Origin: an uncultured Bacteroides sp.
GTDB lineage: Bacteria; Bacteroidota; Bacteroidia; Bacteroidales; UBA932
Reading direction: 5' to 3'
NCBI GenBank assembly: GCA_900543205.1
Contig: UQQM01000043.1
Span: forward strand, 1-12,835
DNA length: 12,835 nt
Shown: positions 1 through 7,468 of the stretch, piece after piece
Layout: the number at the start of each line of letters is the position of its first letter
Position numbering within the stretch: position 1 is the stretch's first letter
Made by a program: the position numbers and the translations under genes
Notes under the pieces: model-generated
Seen by the model: only the letters and a program-made list of their open reading frames with translations
Databases searched by the model: none
What the model was told of the DNA's origin: nothing

Positions 1-400
1 CCTCGTTGCCCATTGCGGAGGTCATGTGCTCCACGAGCTCGGTGTCCCATGATGAGGCGATTGCGGTGCCCACGGGGAAGCCGGTCGCATAATAGGTGCG
101 GCTGTCGCCCTCGCGGGTAGGATTGATGCGGACTCCGGCAGGGCCGTCGGCATTTACCGTCATAGGTATGCCGAGACGCTCGATGGCCCTGGTGGTTCCG
201 GCGGCGCCGGACACGAGCACGTCGCTGCTGGAGGTGATGCCGAGCATTGAATCCCAGCCGCTTCCGACGCAGAGAGCGGCCTTCTCCTCGAGGGTCATCG
301 CCTCAAGCACCTCGTCGATGTTGTCCGCTGTCAGCTTGGGCTGTGCGGAAAGCTGTACGGCGCAGAATGCAGCGCCGAGCATAAGTAGTGATTTCTTCAT
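1..400 (-). CDS. GH3 family glycoside hydrolase, N-terminal part (3' end outside window)
   Basis: Only the first 133 residues are in the window. A signal peptide (MKKSLLMLGAAFCAVQLSAQ, likely cleaved after Q20) is followed by the start of a GH3 TIM-barrel domain. The family-typical AMTLEEK stretch lies at residues 34-40, NADGPAGVRI at about 83-92 and TGFPVGTAIASSWD at about 106-119, all usual in beta-glucosidase-type GH3 enzymes. The catalytic Asp and the C-terminal domain lie beyond the left edge, so the substrate (beta-glucoside or beta-xyloside) cannot be decided. The start codon lies 25 bases after the stop of the upstream CE1 esterase on the same strand, so the two are probably co-transcribed and the enzyme probably acts on oligosaccharides freed of ester groups. 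Export to the periplasm by Sec is inferred from the signal peptide; there is no lipobox Cys. Confidence 0.9.
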   Translation of the reverse strand, partial: MKKSLLMLGAAFCAVQLSAQPKLTADNIDEVLEAMTLEEKAALCVGSGWDSMLGITSSSDVLVSGAAGTTRAIERLGIPMTVNADGPAGVRINPTREGDSRTYYATGFPVGTAIASSWDTELVEHMTSAMGNE

Positions 401-425
401 ATTGCTTTATAGTGTTGCTGATATG

Positions 426-1622
<1,197 letters not shown>

Positions 1623-2765
1623 CTATTTGAAAAGCAACTGTGCGAAAGTGTTCAGATAAAGCCTCCAGTTCTTCCACTCGTGACCTCCGTCGCTCGTGTA
1701 GAAAGTGTGCTCGAGACCGTTGCGGGTCAGAGCCTCGTCGAGAACCTCGGAGCCGGGCATCGCGAAGTCTGCGGTACCGCAGCCAATCCAGTAGAGCTTG
1801 TAGCCGGCCTTCTTGATGGCCTGGAGGTCGGCGTCAAGCTCGGCGCTGGCCTGGGCTCCGCAGCTCATGGGGCAAATATATTCGAAGGTTCCGGGGAAGA
1901 GCCTCGTCGCCGAGAGGGTATGTCCGCCACCCATGGACAGACCTGCGATCGCACGTGCGGAAGGCTTGGAGATTGCGCGGTAGTTGTCCTCCACGAAGGG
2001 GATGATCTCCTTCACGAGGCTGGTCACATAGAGATTGGCGTTCTCGGGAGCCCTCATGTCTATCTGCTTGACAGGCAGGCCCATGGTGCAGGCGGCCTGC
2101 TGTCCGGGGTTTCCGTTGGGCATCACCACTATCATGGGCTCGGCAAGTCCCTTCTCGATGAGGTTGTCGAGAATCTGGGCGGCACGTCCCATGGAAGTCC
2201 AGGCCTCCTCGTCGCCTCCGCCGCCGTGCAGCAGATAGAGCACGGGATATTTCTGCCTGGGATTCTCCTCATAGCCGTAGGGGGTGTAGACGGTCAGTCG
2301 GCGGTTGAGTCCAAGAATCTCGCTGTCATACCACCTGTAGCTCACGGTTCCCCTCTTGTCGGTCTCGAAATAGTTCTCCGAGCGCTCGCCGGGCACCATA
2401 AGCATGTTCAGGTAGCGGGTTCCGTCCCTCTGTACCATGTAGTTCTGCGGGTCGTTCACGGAAACACCGTCAACGAAGAAATTATATGTGTAGATTTCAG
2501 GGGAGGGGGTCTCAACGGTCACGCTCCAGACTCCGCCTTCGCCCTTGGTCATGGGGATTCTGTCTCCGTAGCCGGGCAGCCAGCTTCCGTAGAGGGTCAC
2601 GACGGTCGCGTAGTCAGCGGACAGCCTGAAAGTGGTGGAATCACCCTTGATCTCGGGAGAGACGATCTGGCGCGCTCCTCCGAAGTTGAAGTTCCTCAAC
2701 TCCTGCGCACCTGCCGAAACCGCCACCATGGCGAGTCCGGCAATTATAAGCATGATTTTTTTCAT
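1623..2765 (-). CDS. Secreted CE1-family esterase with N-terminal CBM48/E-set-like domain (paralogue A of the flanking pair)
   Basis: 380 residues from the ATG at 2765. The frame is open upstream to 2858, but starting here puts a classic signal peptide (MKKIMLIIAGLAMVAVSAGAQ) at the N terminus behind an AT-rich leader, as usual in Bacteroidota. The domains are an E-set/CBM48-like beta domain (about 30-125) and a CE1 esterase domain (about 138-380). Active-site elements are HGGGGDE at 180-186, Ser277 in GLSMGG, Asp333 in GCGTAD and His362 in SDGGH. It is probably a feruloyl or acetyl-xylan esterase in the periplasm; the acyl group is not determinable. By eye about four of five residues over the first 230 match the esterase at 6307-7440, including an identical stretch around residues 97-128. 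First gene of a three-gene minus-strand run (esterase, esterase, GH3) placed after the terminator of the HAD gene. Confidence 0.9.
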   Translation of the reverse strand: MKKIMLIIAGLAMVAVSAGAQELRNFNFGGARQIVSPEIKGDSTTFRLSADYATVVTLYGSWLPGYGDRIPMTKGEGGVWSVTVETPSPEIYTYNFFVDGVSVNDPQNYMVQRDGTRYLNMLMVPGERSENYFETDKRGTVSYRWYDSEILGLNRRLTVYTPYGYEENPRQKYPVLYLLHGGGGDEEAWTSMGRAAQILDNLIEKGLAEPMIVVMPNGNPGQQAACTMGLPVKQIDMRAPENANLYVTSLVKEIIPFVEDNYRAISKPSARAIAGLSMGGGHTLSATRLFPGTFEYICPMSCGAQASAELDADLQAIKKAGYKLYWIGCGTADFAMPGSEVLDEALTRNGLEHTFYTSDGGHEWKNWRLYLNTFAQLLFK

Positions 2766-2837
2766 TTTTTGGTTATTAGAGTATAGTACAATATACATAA
2801 TAATATGGTCCTGACAGGCGCCGGCTTTACAATAAAG

Positions 2838-2864
2838 CAAATATTTGGACAATTTCAATACAAA
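2838..2864 (-). promoter_or_regulatory. Candidate Bacteroidota-type promoter for the esterase-esterase-GH3 run
   Basis: On the minus strand AATATTTG (2845-2838) differs by one base from the TAnnTTTG -7 consensus, and a TTTG lies upstream at 2864-2861. The 15-base spacer is shorter than the roughly 19 expected, and the TTTG overlaps the U-tract of the HAD terminator. It would give a leader of about 65-70 bases before the ATG at 2765. This is a weak call based only on motif match and position. Confidence 0.25.
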
Positions 2865-2885
2865 AAAAGGAGAGCAGGGCTCTCC
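2862..2885 (-). terminator. Rho-independent terminator of the HAD phosphatase gene
   Basis: Read on the minus strand, a perfect 7-bp stem GGAGAGC/GCTCTCC (2885-2879 with 2875-2869) with a 3-base loop is followed at once by seven T residues (2868-2862). It starts 9 bases after the stop of the HAD gene at 2894 and separates that gene from the esterase run downstream. Confidence 0.85.
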
Positions 2886-2893
2886 GTTCCGGT

Positions 2894-3547
2894 TCAGACC
2901 GTCAGCAGCGCCTCCAGTTCACCTGCCGTGCCGGCGTGGAAGGAGCATTCGGCAAGAGCCTCGGCGGGCCGGAAGCCCCAGGTCACGGCGATTCCGCATA
3001 TCCCCGCCGCCTTAGCGGTCAGCATGTCGGTCGCCGAATCCCCCACCATCGCAGTCTTCTCCGGAAGGATACCGCAGGCCGAGCGGATTTCATGCACGAC
3101 CGAAGGGTCGGGCTTCAGGGGGACGCCGTCGCGCCCGCCGAGGACGCAGCCGAAAGCTATGCCGGGAAAGAATCTCGCAATGATCCTGTCGGTGCCCGCC
3201 TGGAACTTGTTCGACGCGACGGCCAGCCTGACGCCTGCGGACTGAAGCCGTCCGAGCAGTTCGGGGACGCCGGGATACGGGCGGGAGCGGACGTCCAGAT
3301 GCTCCGAATAGTATGCGATGAACTCGGCGAGCAGCCGGTCGAGCAGCTCCGGGTCATCCTTGAGCGCTTCCGGCATCGCCCTGTGGACCAGCTTGCGCAC
3401 TCCGTTGCCGACCATGAGCCTGTACTCCTCCATATCGTGGAGCGGCAGCCCGTTGAGGGCCAGGGCATGATTGACCGCGGTTCCAAGGTCATCTATGGTG
3501 TCCACAAGAGTGCCGTCCAGGTCAAAAATCACAAGTTCGTACTTCAT
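2894..3547 (-). CDS. HAD-superfamily hydrolase, phosphoglycolate phosphatase-like
   Basis: 217 residues, the usual size for Gph-type HAD phosphatases. Motif I is FDLDGT with nucleophile Asp9 and acid/base Asp11; motif II is Ser112 in VASN; motif III is Lys145 in LKPDP; motif IV is GDSATD with Asp170 and Asp174 for Mg2+. The helical cap lies between motifs I and II (about residues 16-85), as in subfamily IA enzymes. Phosphoglycolate phosphatase (2-phosphoglycolate to glycolate, cytosolic) is the nearest label, but HAD substrates cannot be read from motifs; pyrophosphatase or sugar-phosphatase activity is possible. The start is fixed by motif I lying only 8 residues in. Transcribed alone, divergent from the tRNA-Ala operon, and closed by a strong terminator at 2885-2862. 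Confidence 0.85.
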   Translation of the reverse strand: MKYELVIFDLDGTLVDTIDDLGTAVNHALALNGLPLHDMEEYRLMVGNGVRKLVHRAMPEALKDDPELLDRLLAEFIAYYSEHLDVRSRPYPGVPELLGRLQSAGVRLAVASNKFQAGTDRIIARFFPGIAFGCVLGGRDGVPLKPDPSVVHEIRSACGILPEKTAMVGDSATDMLTAKAAGICGIAVTWGFRPAEALAECSFHAGTAGELEALLTV

Positions 3548-3552
3548 AAACG

Positions 3553-3560
3553 CAAATTTA
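3553..3560 (-). promoter_or_regulatory. Candidate -7 box of the HAD phosphatase promoter
   Basis: TAAATTTG on the minus strand matches the Bacteroidota TAnnTTTG -7 consensus exactly. It ends 5 bases before the ATG at 3547, so transcription from it would begin at or within a few bases of the start codon and give a leaderless or almost leaderless mRNA. No good -33 TTTG is visible at the normal spacing, so confidence is moderate to low. Confidence 0.4.
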
Positions 3561-3583
3561 CTTCAAGTTTAAAAATTTTTTCA

Positions 3584-3591
3584 TATATTTG
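3584..3591 (+). promoter_or_regulatory. -7 box of the promoter for tRNA-Ala and downstream genes
   Basis: TATATTTG is a perfect match to the Bacteroidota TAnnTTTG -7 element. It ends 11 bases before the tRNA 5' end, so a start about 5-8 bases downstream leaves a short tRNA leader. The -33 region is AT-rich without a clear TTTG. The next genes follow with very short gaps, so this box probably drives tRNA, thioesterase, msrA and the PriA-like gene. Confidence 0.6.
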
Positions 3592-3602
3592 CAATCTCAA
3601 AC

Positions 3603-3675
3603 GGGGTATTAGCTCAGTTGGTAGAGCGTTTGAATGGCATTCAAAAGGTCAGCGGTTCGATTCCGCTATGCTCCA
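3603..3675 (+). tRNA. tRNA-Ala (anticodon GGC)
   Basis: A 73-base cloverleaf. The acceptor stem GGGGTAT pairs with ATGCTCC (two G-U pairs) and discriminator A is at 3675. The D arm is GCTC/GAGC (3612-3615, 3624-3627). The anticodon stem TTTGA/TCAAA encloses loop ATGGCAT, with GGC at 3636-3638. The variable loop is AGGTC, and the T arm AGCGG-TTCGATT-CCGCT spans 3651-3667. The 3' CCA is not encoded (CGA follows the discriminator), so CCA must be added by the nucleotidyltransferase. It decodes GCC/GCU codons. It sits 4 bases before the start codon of the next gene. Confidence 0.97.
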
Positions 3676-3679
3676 CGAA

Positions 3680-4060
3680 ATGATTCAGATCGGCATAAAA
3701 GGGCACGAAGAGGCGGTTGTCACTGAAGACATGCTGGCATCCAATGTAGGAAGCGGCCTCGTGAAAGTCTACTCGACCGCGATGATGATAGCCCTTATCG
3801 AAAAAGCCGCCGTACTTTCCGTAGAACCATATCTTGAGCAGGGACAGGGCTCCGTAGGAACTCTGGTCAACGTGAGCCATTGCTCCGCCACTCCGCTCGG
3901 GATGAAGGTGCACGCCGAGACCGAGCTTGTGGAGATAGACCGCAGGAGACTGGTCTTCAAGGTCGCCGCATACGACGAAAGGGGCCTGATAGGCGAAGGG
4001 ATGCACGAGAGGTTCATCATAGACAACGCCAGGTTCCAGGCGAAGGCAGATTCTAAATAA
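3680..4060 (+). CDS. FlK-like hotdog-fold acyl-CoA thioesterase family protein
   Basis: 126 residues, the usual size of the single-domain hotdog family that includes fluoroacetyl-CoA thioesterase FlK. The sequence has the family look: VTEDMLASNVGSG near 14-26, STAMMIALIEKAA at 32-44 and HCSATPLGM at 67-75. Thr33, Glu41 and His67 have exactly the spacing of the FlK catalytic residues Thr42, Glu50 and His76. It probably hydrolyses a small acyl-CoA in the cytosol; the fluoroacetyl specificity of FlK itself should not be assumed. The ATG at 3680 is preferred because the family N terminus begins here; an in-frame ATG at 3668 lies inside the tRNA acceptor stem. There is no room for a ribosome binding site outside the tRNA. 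The msrA start follows the stop by 7 bases. Confidence 0.85.
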   Translation: MIQIGIKGHEEAVVTEDMLASNVGSGLVKVYSTAMMIALIEKAAVLSVEPYLEQGQGSVGTLVNVSHCSATPLGMKVHAETELVEIDRRRLVFKVAAYDERGLIGEGMHERFIIDNARFQAKADSK

Positions 4061-4067
4061 ACAGACC

Positions 4068-4586
4068 ATGATAAAGGATATATACCTGGCAGCGGGCTGC
4101 TTCTGGGGCGCGGAGAAATACCTCCGGCAGATTCACGGGGTGGTGTCGACCGAGGTGGGCTACGCCAACGGCAACATCTACCATCCCACCTACAGGGAAG
4201 TCAGCACCGACGTCACAGGCTACGCCGAGACCGTGCATGTGAAGTATGACACCGAGGTCATAGGCCTGGAACGCATACTCCAGATATATTTCCACGCCAT
4301 CGACCCCGTCAGCATCAACCGCCAGGGAAACGACACCGGGACGCGCTACCGCACCGGCATCTGGTACACTGACGAGGAAGACCTGCCCGCCATCAGGAAA
4401 ATCTACGACAGGGTGCGCGGCGAAGTCAGGCAGCCGCTCGCAGTGGAAGTCAAGCCGCTGAAGAATTTCTACCGGGCCGAGGAGGAGCACCAGGACTACC
4501 TCGGGAAGCATCCCGGAGCCTACTGCCACATTTCCGACTCGCTGATGGAATTCGCCAGGACCGCATCGGAAAGTTCAAGCGACTGA
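4068..4586 (+). CDS. msrA: Peptide methionine sulfoxide reductase MsrA
   Basis: 172 residues, typical for a single-domain cytosolic MsrA. The catalytic motif GCFWG (10-14) carries the nucleophile Cys11, which attacks the S-sulfoxide of oxidised methionine. The substrate-binding region GYANG (31-35) and YHPTYREVSTDVTGYAE (38-54) are characteristic, as is HQDYLGKHPGAYCHI (141-155). That last motif contains Cys153, the only other Cys and probably the resolving residue. The enzyme returns methionine (S)-sulfoxide to methionine using thioredoxin. No MsrB domain is fused and none is adjacent. The gene lies 7 bases after the thioesterase and 1 base before the PriA-like gene, so the three look translationally coupled. 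Confidence 0.96.
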   Translation: MIKDIYLAAGCFWGAEKYLRQIHGVVSTEVGYANGNIYHPTYREVSTDVTGYAETVHVKYDTEVIGLERILQIYFHAIDPVSINRQGNDTGTRYRTGIWYTDEEDLPAIRKIYDRVRGEVRQPLAVEVKPLKNFYRAEEEHQDYLGKHPGAYCHISDSLMEFARTASESSSD

Positions 4587-4587
4587 C

Positions 4588-6234
4588 ATGCAGGAGCATT
4601 ATGTCCGCGTTCTCGTCCCGCTCAGGCTGGACTGGATTCCCGTCTACCGTACGGAACTCCCACTGAAACGCGGAGATTATGTCAATGTCGCCCTGTCGGG
4701 CCGGAACTATATCGGGGTCGTCTGGGAATGCGACGCGGTTCCGGACATATCTTCCGGACGGATTCTCCCCGTCCTTTCGGCAGCCGAAGGAATCCCGGCA
4801 GCCTCGGAGAAGGAAATGAAGTTCTGGGCATTCCTGTCCGAATATTATCTCTGCTCCCTGGGAGAAGTCTACAAGGCCGCACGTCCGGCACAGCTGTTGC
4901 GCGCGGTGCAGGTCGAGCTCGACCGGATAAAAAGGACGGAGAGGGCCAGGCTCGCCCGCAAGGATGCCCTGGATTCGGCGGTCGCCAGGCTCGAACTCAG
5001 GCTCGCGGCGCTGGAAGAGAAGATTTCGTCACCCCACCGCTCGGAAGCCGTGGTTTCCGGACTCGTCTCCAGGAAAGAGAGAATACTCGCGCAACTGGAA
5101 GAGAAGCGCAAGGCCGCCGCCGCACTTTTAGGCCGGGAGGACATCCCCGCCCCGGCACCTGCGGCCAACACCGGGCGGCCGCTCGTAGTACATGGGACGC
5201 AACGTCTCCAGACCTATCTGGAAGCCGTCACCGAAGCGCTTGACGCAGGCGGACAGGTTCTGATACTGACCCCGGAGACTGCATTCTGCGAACGTCTTGA
5301 GACCTTTTTCAGCCAACGTCTGGGAAGCCGCCTGCATACGGCAGGTTCCCCCGCTAGACGCGGACGCACTGCAATCGCCCTGCAGCAGGGCGCCGGCATC
5401 GCCGTCGTCAGCACGAAGAACGGGATATTCCTCCCCTTCAGCAGGCTCTCGCTGATAATCATCGATGAGGAGCAGGACAGCCTGTACAAGCAGAACGACA
5501 GCGCACCGCGCTACAACGGCAGGGATTCGGCGCTGATGCTTGCCGAACTCCATTCGGCCAGGGTGCTGCTCGGCAGCCCGTCACCGTCGCTCGAAACCGC
5601 CTACAACTGCATGACCGGGAAATTCGTGCAGCTCCGGCTCCCGGAAAGCGCCGGACGGCTGTCCGTAATCGACGTGAAGGCGGAAAGGAAGAAGAACGGG
5701 ATGAGCGGATACTTCTCCCGCAAGCTCGTCGCGGCAATCCGTGGCTGCAGGGGCAAGGTGACCCTGATACGGGGCTGGGAGAAGCCGGAGACCCTGAACA
5801 TGGAGATTTCGACCCTGTTCCCGGAAAACGCGCCGGAAGTGCTCAGCCCCGGCGAGCTGAAGAGCCGAGGATGCGAAGGCACCCGACTGCTCGCGATATT
5901 GCAGGCCGATGCGCTCGTGGACGACAGGAGCTTCCGCTGCGATGAAAAGGCCCTCCAGCTGGTCGAGACCCTGCGCGCCCTCGTGCCCGAGCTCATAATC
6001 CAGACCGCCGTGAGCGAGAGATTCGACGGGAGCAAGACCCTGGAATCTCTTCTCGCCGAACGCAGGGAATTCAACTTCCCTCCCTTCAGCCGGATGGTGG
6101 AAATCAGGTCGGAAGCCGACGGGGAGGCCAGGGCGAGGCATTTCCTGAAAAGGGATGCGCAGCTGGGGCGGAACAAGCGCAGGATTCTCGCGGACCTGCC
6201 CCGGGACTGCTACCCCGACGTAGATCCGGCATGA
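4588..6234 (+). CDS. Degenerate PriA-like protein (primosomal protein N' homologue lacking helicase motifs)
   Basis: 548 residues against about 730-820 for normal PriA. The N terminus fits the PriA 3'-DNA-binding domain and winged helix (about 1-105). A predicted coiled coil rich in Arg, Lys, Glu and Ala follows (about 105-180). The helicase core is recognisable but damaged. The Walker A site is HGTQRLQT at 202-209 with no GxGKT, while the Walker B-like DEEQ (293-296), KQNDSAPRYNGRD (301-313) and GSPSPSLETAYN (329-340) are kept. The four CxxC zinc pairs are gone, GTQM and the arginine-finger AGRAGR region are missing, and the C-terminal domain after FNFPPFSRMVEI (495-506) is contracted to about 40 residues ending in DVDP. 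The frame is intact and GC-rich, so it is probably expressed. It cannot be a normal ATP-driven helicase; a DNA- or primosome-binding role is inference. Confidence 0.8.
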   Translation: MQEHYVRVLVPLRLDWIPVYRTELPLKRGDYVNVALSGRNYIGVVWECDAVPDISSGRILPVLSAAEGIPAASEKEMKFWAFLSEYYLCSLGEVYKAARPAQLLRAVQVELDRIKRTERARLARKDALDSAVARLELRLAALEEKISSPHRSEAVVSGLVSRKERILAQLEEKRKAAAALLGREDIPAPAPAANTGRPLVVHGTQRLQTYLEAVTEALDAGGQVLILTPETAFCERLETFFSQRLGSRLHTAGSPARRGRTAIALQQGAGIAVVSTKNGIFLPFSRLSLIIIDEEQDSLYKQNDSAPRYNGRDSALMLAELHSARVLLGSPSPSLETAYNCMTGKFVQLRLPESAGRLSVIDVKAERKKNGMSGYFSRKLVAAIRGCRGKVTLIRGWEKPETLNMEISTLFPENAPEVLSPGELKSRGCEGTRLLAILQADALVDDRSFRCDEKALQLVETLRALVPELIIQTAVSERFDGSKTLESLLAERREFNFPPFSRMVEIRSEADGEARARHFLKRDAQLGRNKRRILADLPRDCYPDVDPA

Positions 6235-6252
6235 CTGCCATGCATGACGGAA

Positions 6253-6286
6253 AAAGGGCCGGCTCCTTGGCGGGAACCGGCCCTTT
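6253..6286. terminator. Bidirectional terminator between the PriA-like gene and the esterase operon
   Basis: A GC-rich inverted repeat: a 10-bp stem AAAGGGCCGG/CCGGCCCTTT (6253-6262 with 6277-6286), one C-A mismatch, three more pairs and a 6-base loop. Read on the minus strand the stem runs directly into TTTTT (6255-6251), a good intrinsic terminator for the three-gene esterase operon ending at 6307. Read on the plus strand it ends in CCCTTTG, a weaker terminator for the operon ending at 6234. The convergent layout fits use in both directions. Confidence 0.8.
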
Positions 6287-6306
6287 GATTACATCCTTTT
6301 GCGCCG

Positions 6307-7440
6307 CTACTTGAAGAGCAGGGGTGCGAAAGTGTTCAGATAAAGTCTCCAGTTGGACCATACGTGGCCGCCGTCGGACTCGTAGAAGATATGTTCGAGA
6401 CCCTGCTCGGTGAGAGTCTTGTCAAGAGCCTGGGAGCCTTCATAGAGGAAGTCGGTGGTGCCGCATGCAAGGAAGTAGAGCTTCACGCCGGCGTCCTTGA
6501 GGGCCTTGACCTGCTCGGGAGTGGCAGCACCTGCGGCTGACAGGGGGCAGATGTAGTCGAACATCTCGGGATAGAGTATGGATGCGGTGATAGTGTGTCC
6601 GCCGCCCATTGAGAGTCCGGCGATTGCACGTGATGCGGGCTTGGCTATCGCCCTGTACTCCTTCTCGATGAAGGGCACGATCTCTTCGCAGAGACTCCTT
6701 ACGTATGCGTCGCGGAACGCAGGGTCACGCCAGTCCATGTCCTTGTTGGCAATGCCCATGGTGCAGGCGGCCTGCTGGTTGGGGTTGCCGTTGGGCATCA
6801 CCACTATCATGGGCTCGGCAAGACCCTTCTCGATGAGGTTGTCGAGAATCTGCGCGGCGCGGCCCATGGAAGTCCAGGCCTCCTCGTCTCCGCCGGCTCC
6901 GTGGAGCAGATAGAGCACGGGATATTTCTGCCTGGGATTGGCCTCATAGCCGTAGGGTGTGTAGACCGTCAGACGGCGGTTCATCCCGAGAATCTCGCTG
7001 TCGTACCACTTATATGAAACGGTTCCCCTGTGCTCTGCAGGGAAATAGTTCTCGGTGCGCTCGCCGGGAACCATGAGCATGTTCAGGTAGCGGGTGCCGT
7101 CCCTCTGCACCATGTAGTTCTGGGGGTCGTTCACCGATACGCCGTCAACCACGAAATTGTAGGTGTAGATTTCAGGCGAAGGCAGGGCGATTTTCACTGA
7201 CCATACTCCGTCGGCGCCCTTCTGCATAGGGATGCTGTCACCCCAGGGGTTGGGCATCCAGCTTCCGGAAAGGTTCACGACCGTGGCATAGTTCGCCGAG
7301 AGGCGGAAAGTCACGCTGTCTCCCTGGATTTCAGGGGAAACGACCCTGGGGCCGCCGAACGCGAAGTTGGCGAGCTCCTGGGCTGAAGCCGAACCGGCGA
7401 CGAGGGCGAGTCCGGCGATGATTGAAATCAATTTTTTCAT
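6307..7440 (-). CDS. Secreted CE1-family esterase with N-terminal CBM48/E-set-like domain (paralogue B of the flanking pair)
   Basis: 377 residues from the ATG at 7440. The frame extends upstream to 7599, but only this start gives a signal peptide (MKKLISIIAGLALVAGSASAQ), and the longer version would overlap the preceding gene. The domains are an E-set/CBM48-like beta domain (about 30-125) and a CE1 esterase domain (about 138-377). Active-site elements are HGAGGDE at 180-186, Ser277 in GLSMGG, Asp330 in CGTTD and His359 in SDGGH. It is very close to the esterase at 1623-2765 through residue 230. It diverges more between about 230 and 255 and again between about 300 and 330, with a 3-residue deletion before the catalytic Asp; these are parts expected to shape the acyl pocket. 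Last gene of a minus-strand operon, 28 bases after the BD-FAE-like gene. Probably a periplasmic hydroxycinnamoyl or acetyl esterase acting on xylan side groups. Confidence 0.9.
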   Translation of the reverse strand: MKKLISIIAGLALVAGSASAQELANFAFGGPRVVSPEIQGDSVTFRLSANYATVVNLSGSWMPNPWGDSIPMQKGADGVWSVKIALPSPEIYTYNFVVDGVSVNDPQNYMVQRDGTRYLNMLMVPGERTENYFPAEHRGTVSYKWYDSEILGMNRRLTVYTPYGYEANPRQKYPVLYLLHGAGGDEEAWTSMGRAAQILDNLIEKGLAEPMIVVMPNGNPNQQAACTMGIANKDMDWRDPAFRDAYVRSLCEEIVPFIEKEYRAIAKPASRAIAGLSMGGGHTITASILYPEMFDYICPLSAAGAATPEQVKALKDAGVKLYFLACGTTDFLYEGSQALDKTLTEQGLEHIFYESDGGHVWSNWRLYLNTFAPLLFK

Positions 7441-7468
7441 CTGAGTGTTATTGTTGCTTGGTTGGATT

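Noticed and set aside
2766..2858. The longer N terminus of the esterase starting at 2858.
   Set aside because: It would bury the signal peptide 31 residues inside and cover the HAD-esterase intergenic region with its promoter-like sequence. The same reasoning rejects the long starts at 7599 and 8755.
3603..3675. tRNA-Ala as an attachment site of an integrated element.
   Set aside because: No integrase, no repeated copy of the tRNA 3' end in the window, and the following genes form a tight housekeeping operon with the tRNA.
2936..4060. A 374-codon plus-strand frame that runs through the HAD gene, the tRNA and the thioesterase.
   Set aside because: Only the last 126 codons are the real thioesterase. 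The upstream part is antisense to the HAD gene and passes through the tRNA, which must fold as a cloverleaf.
5581..6176. Minus-strand open frames of 186-191 codons inside the PriA-like gene.
   Set aside because: Shadow frames: the plus-strand frame carries recognisable PriA motifs through this region and the minus frames show no domain.
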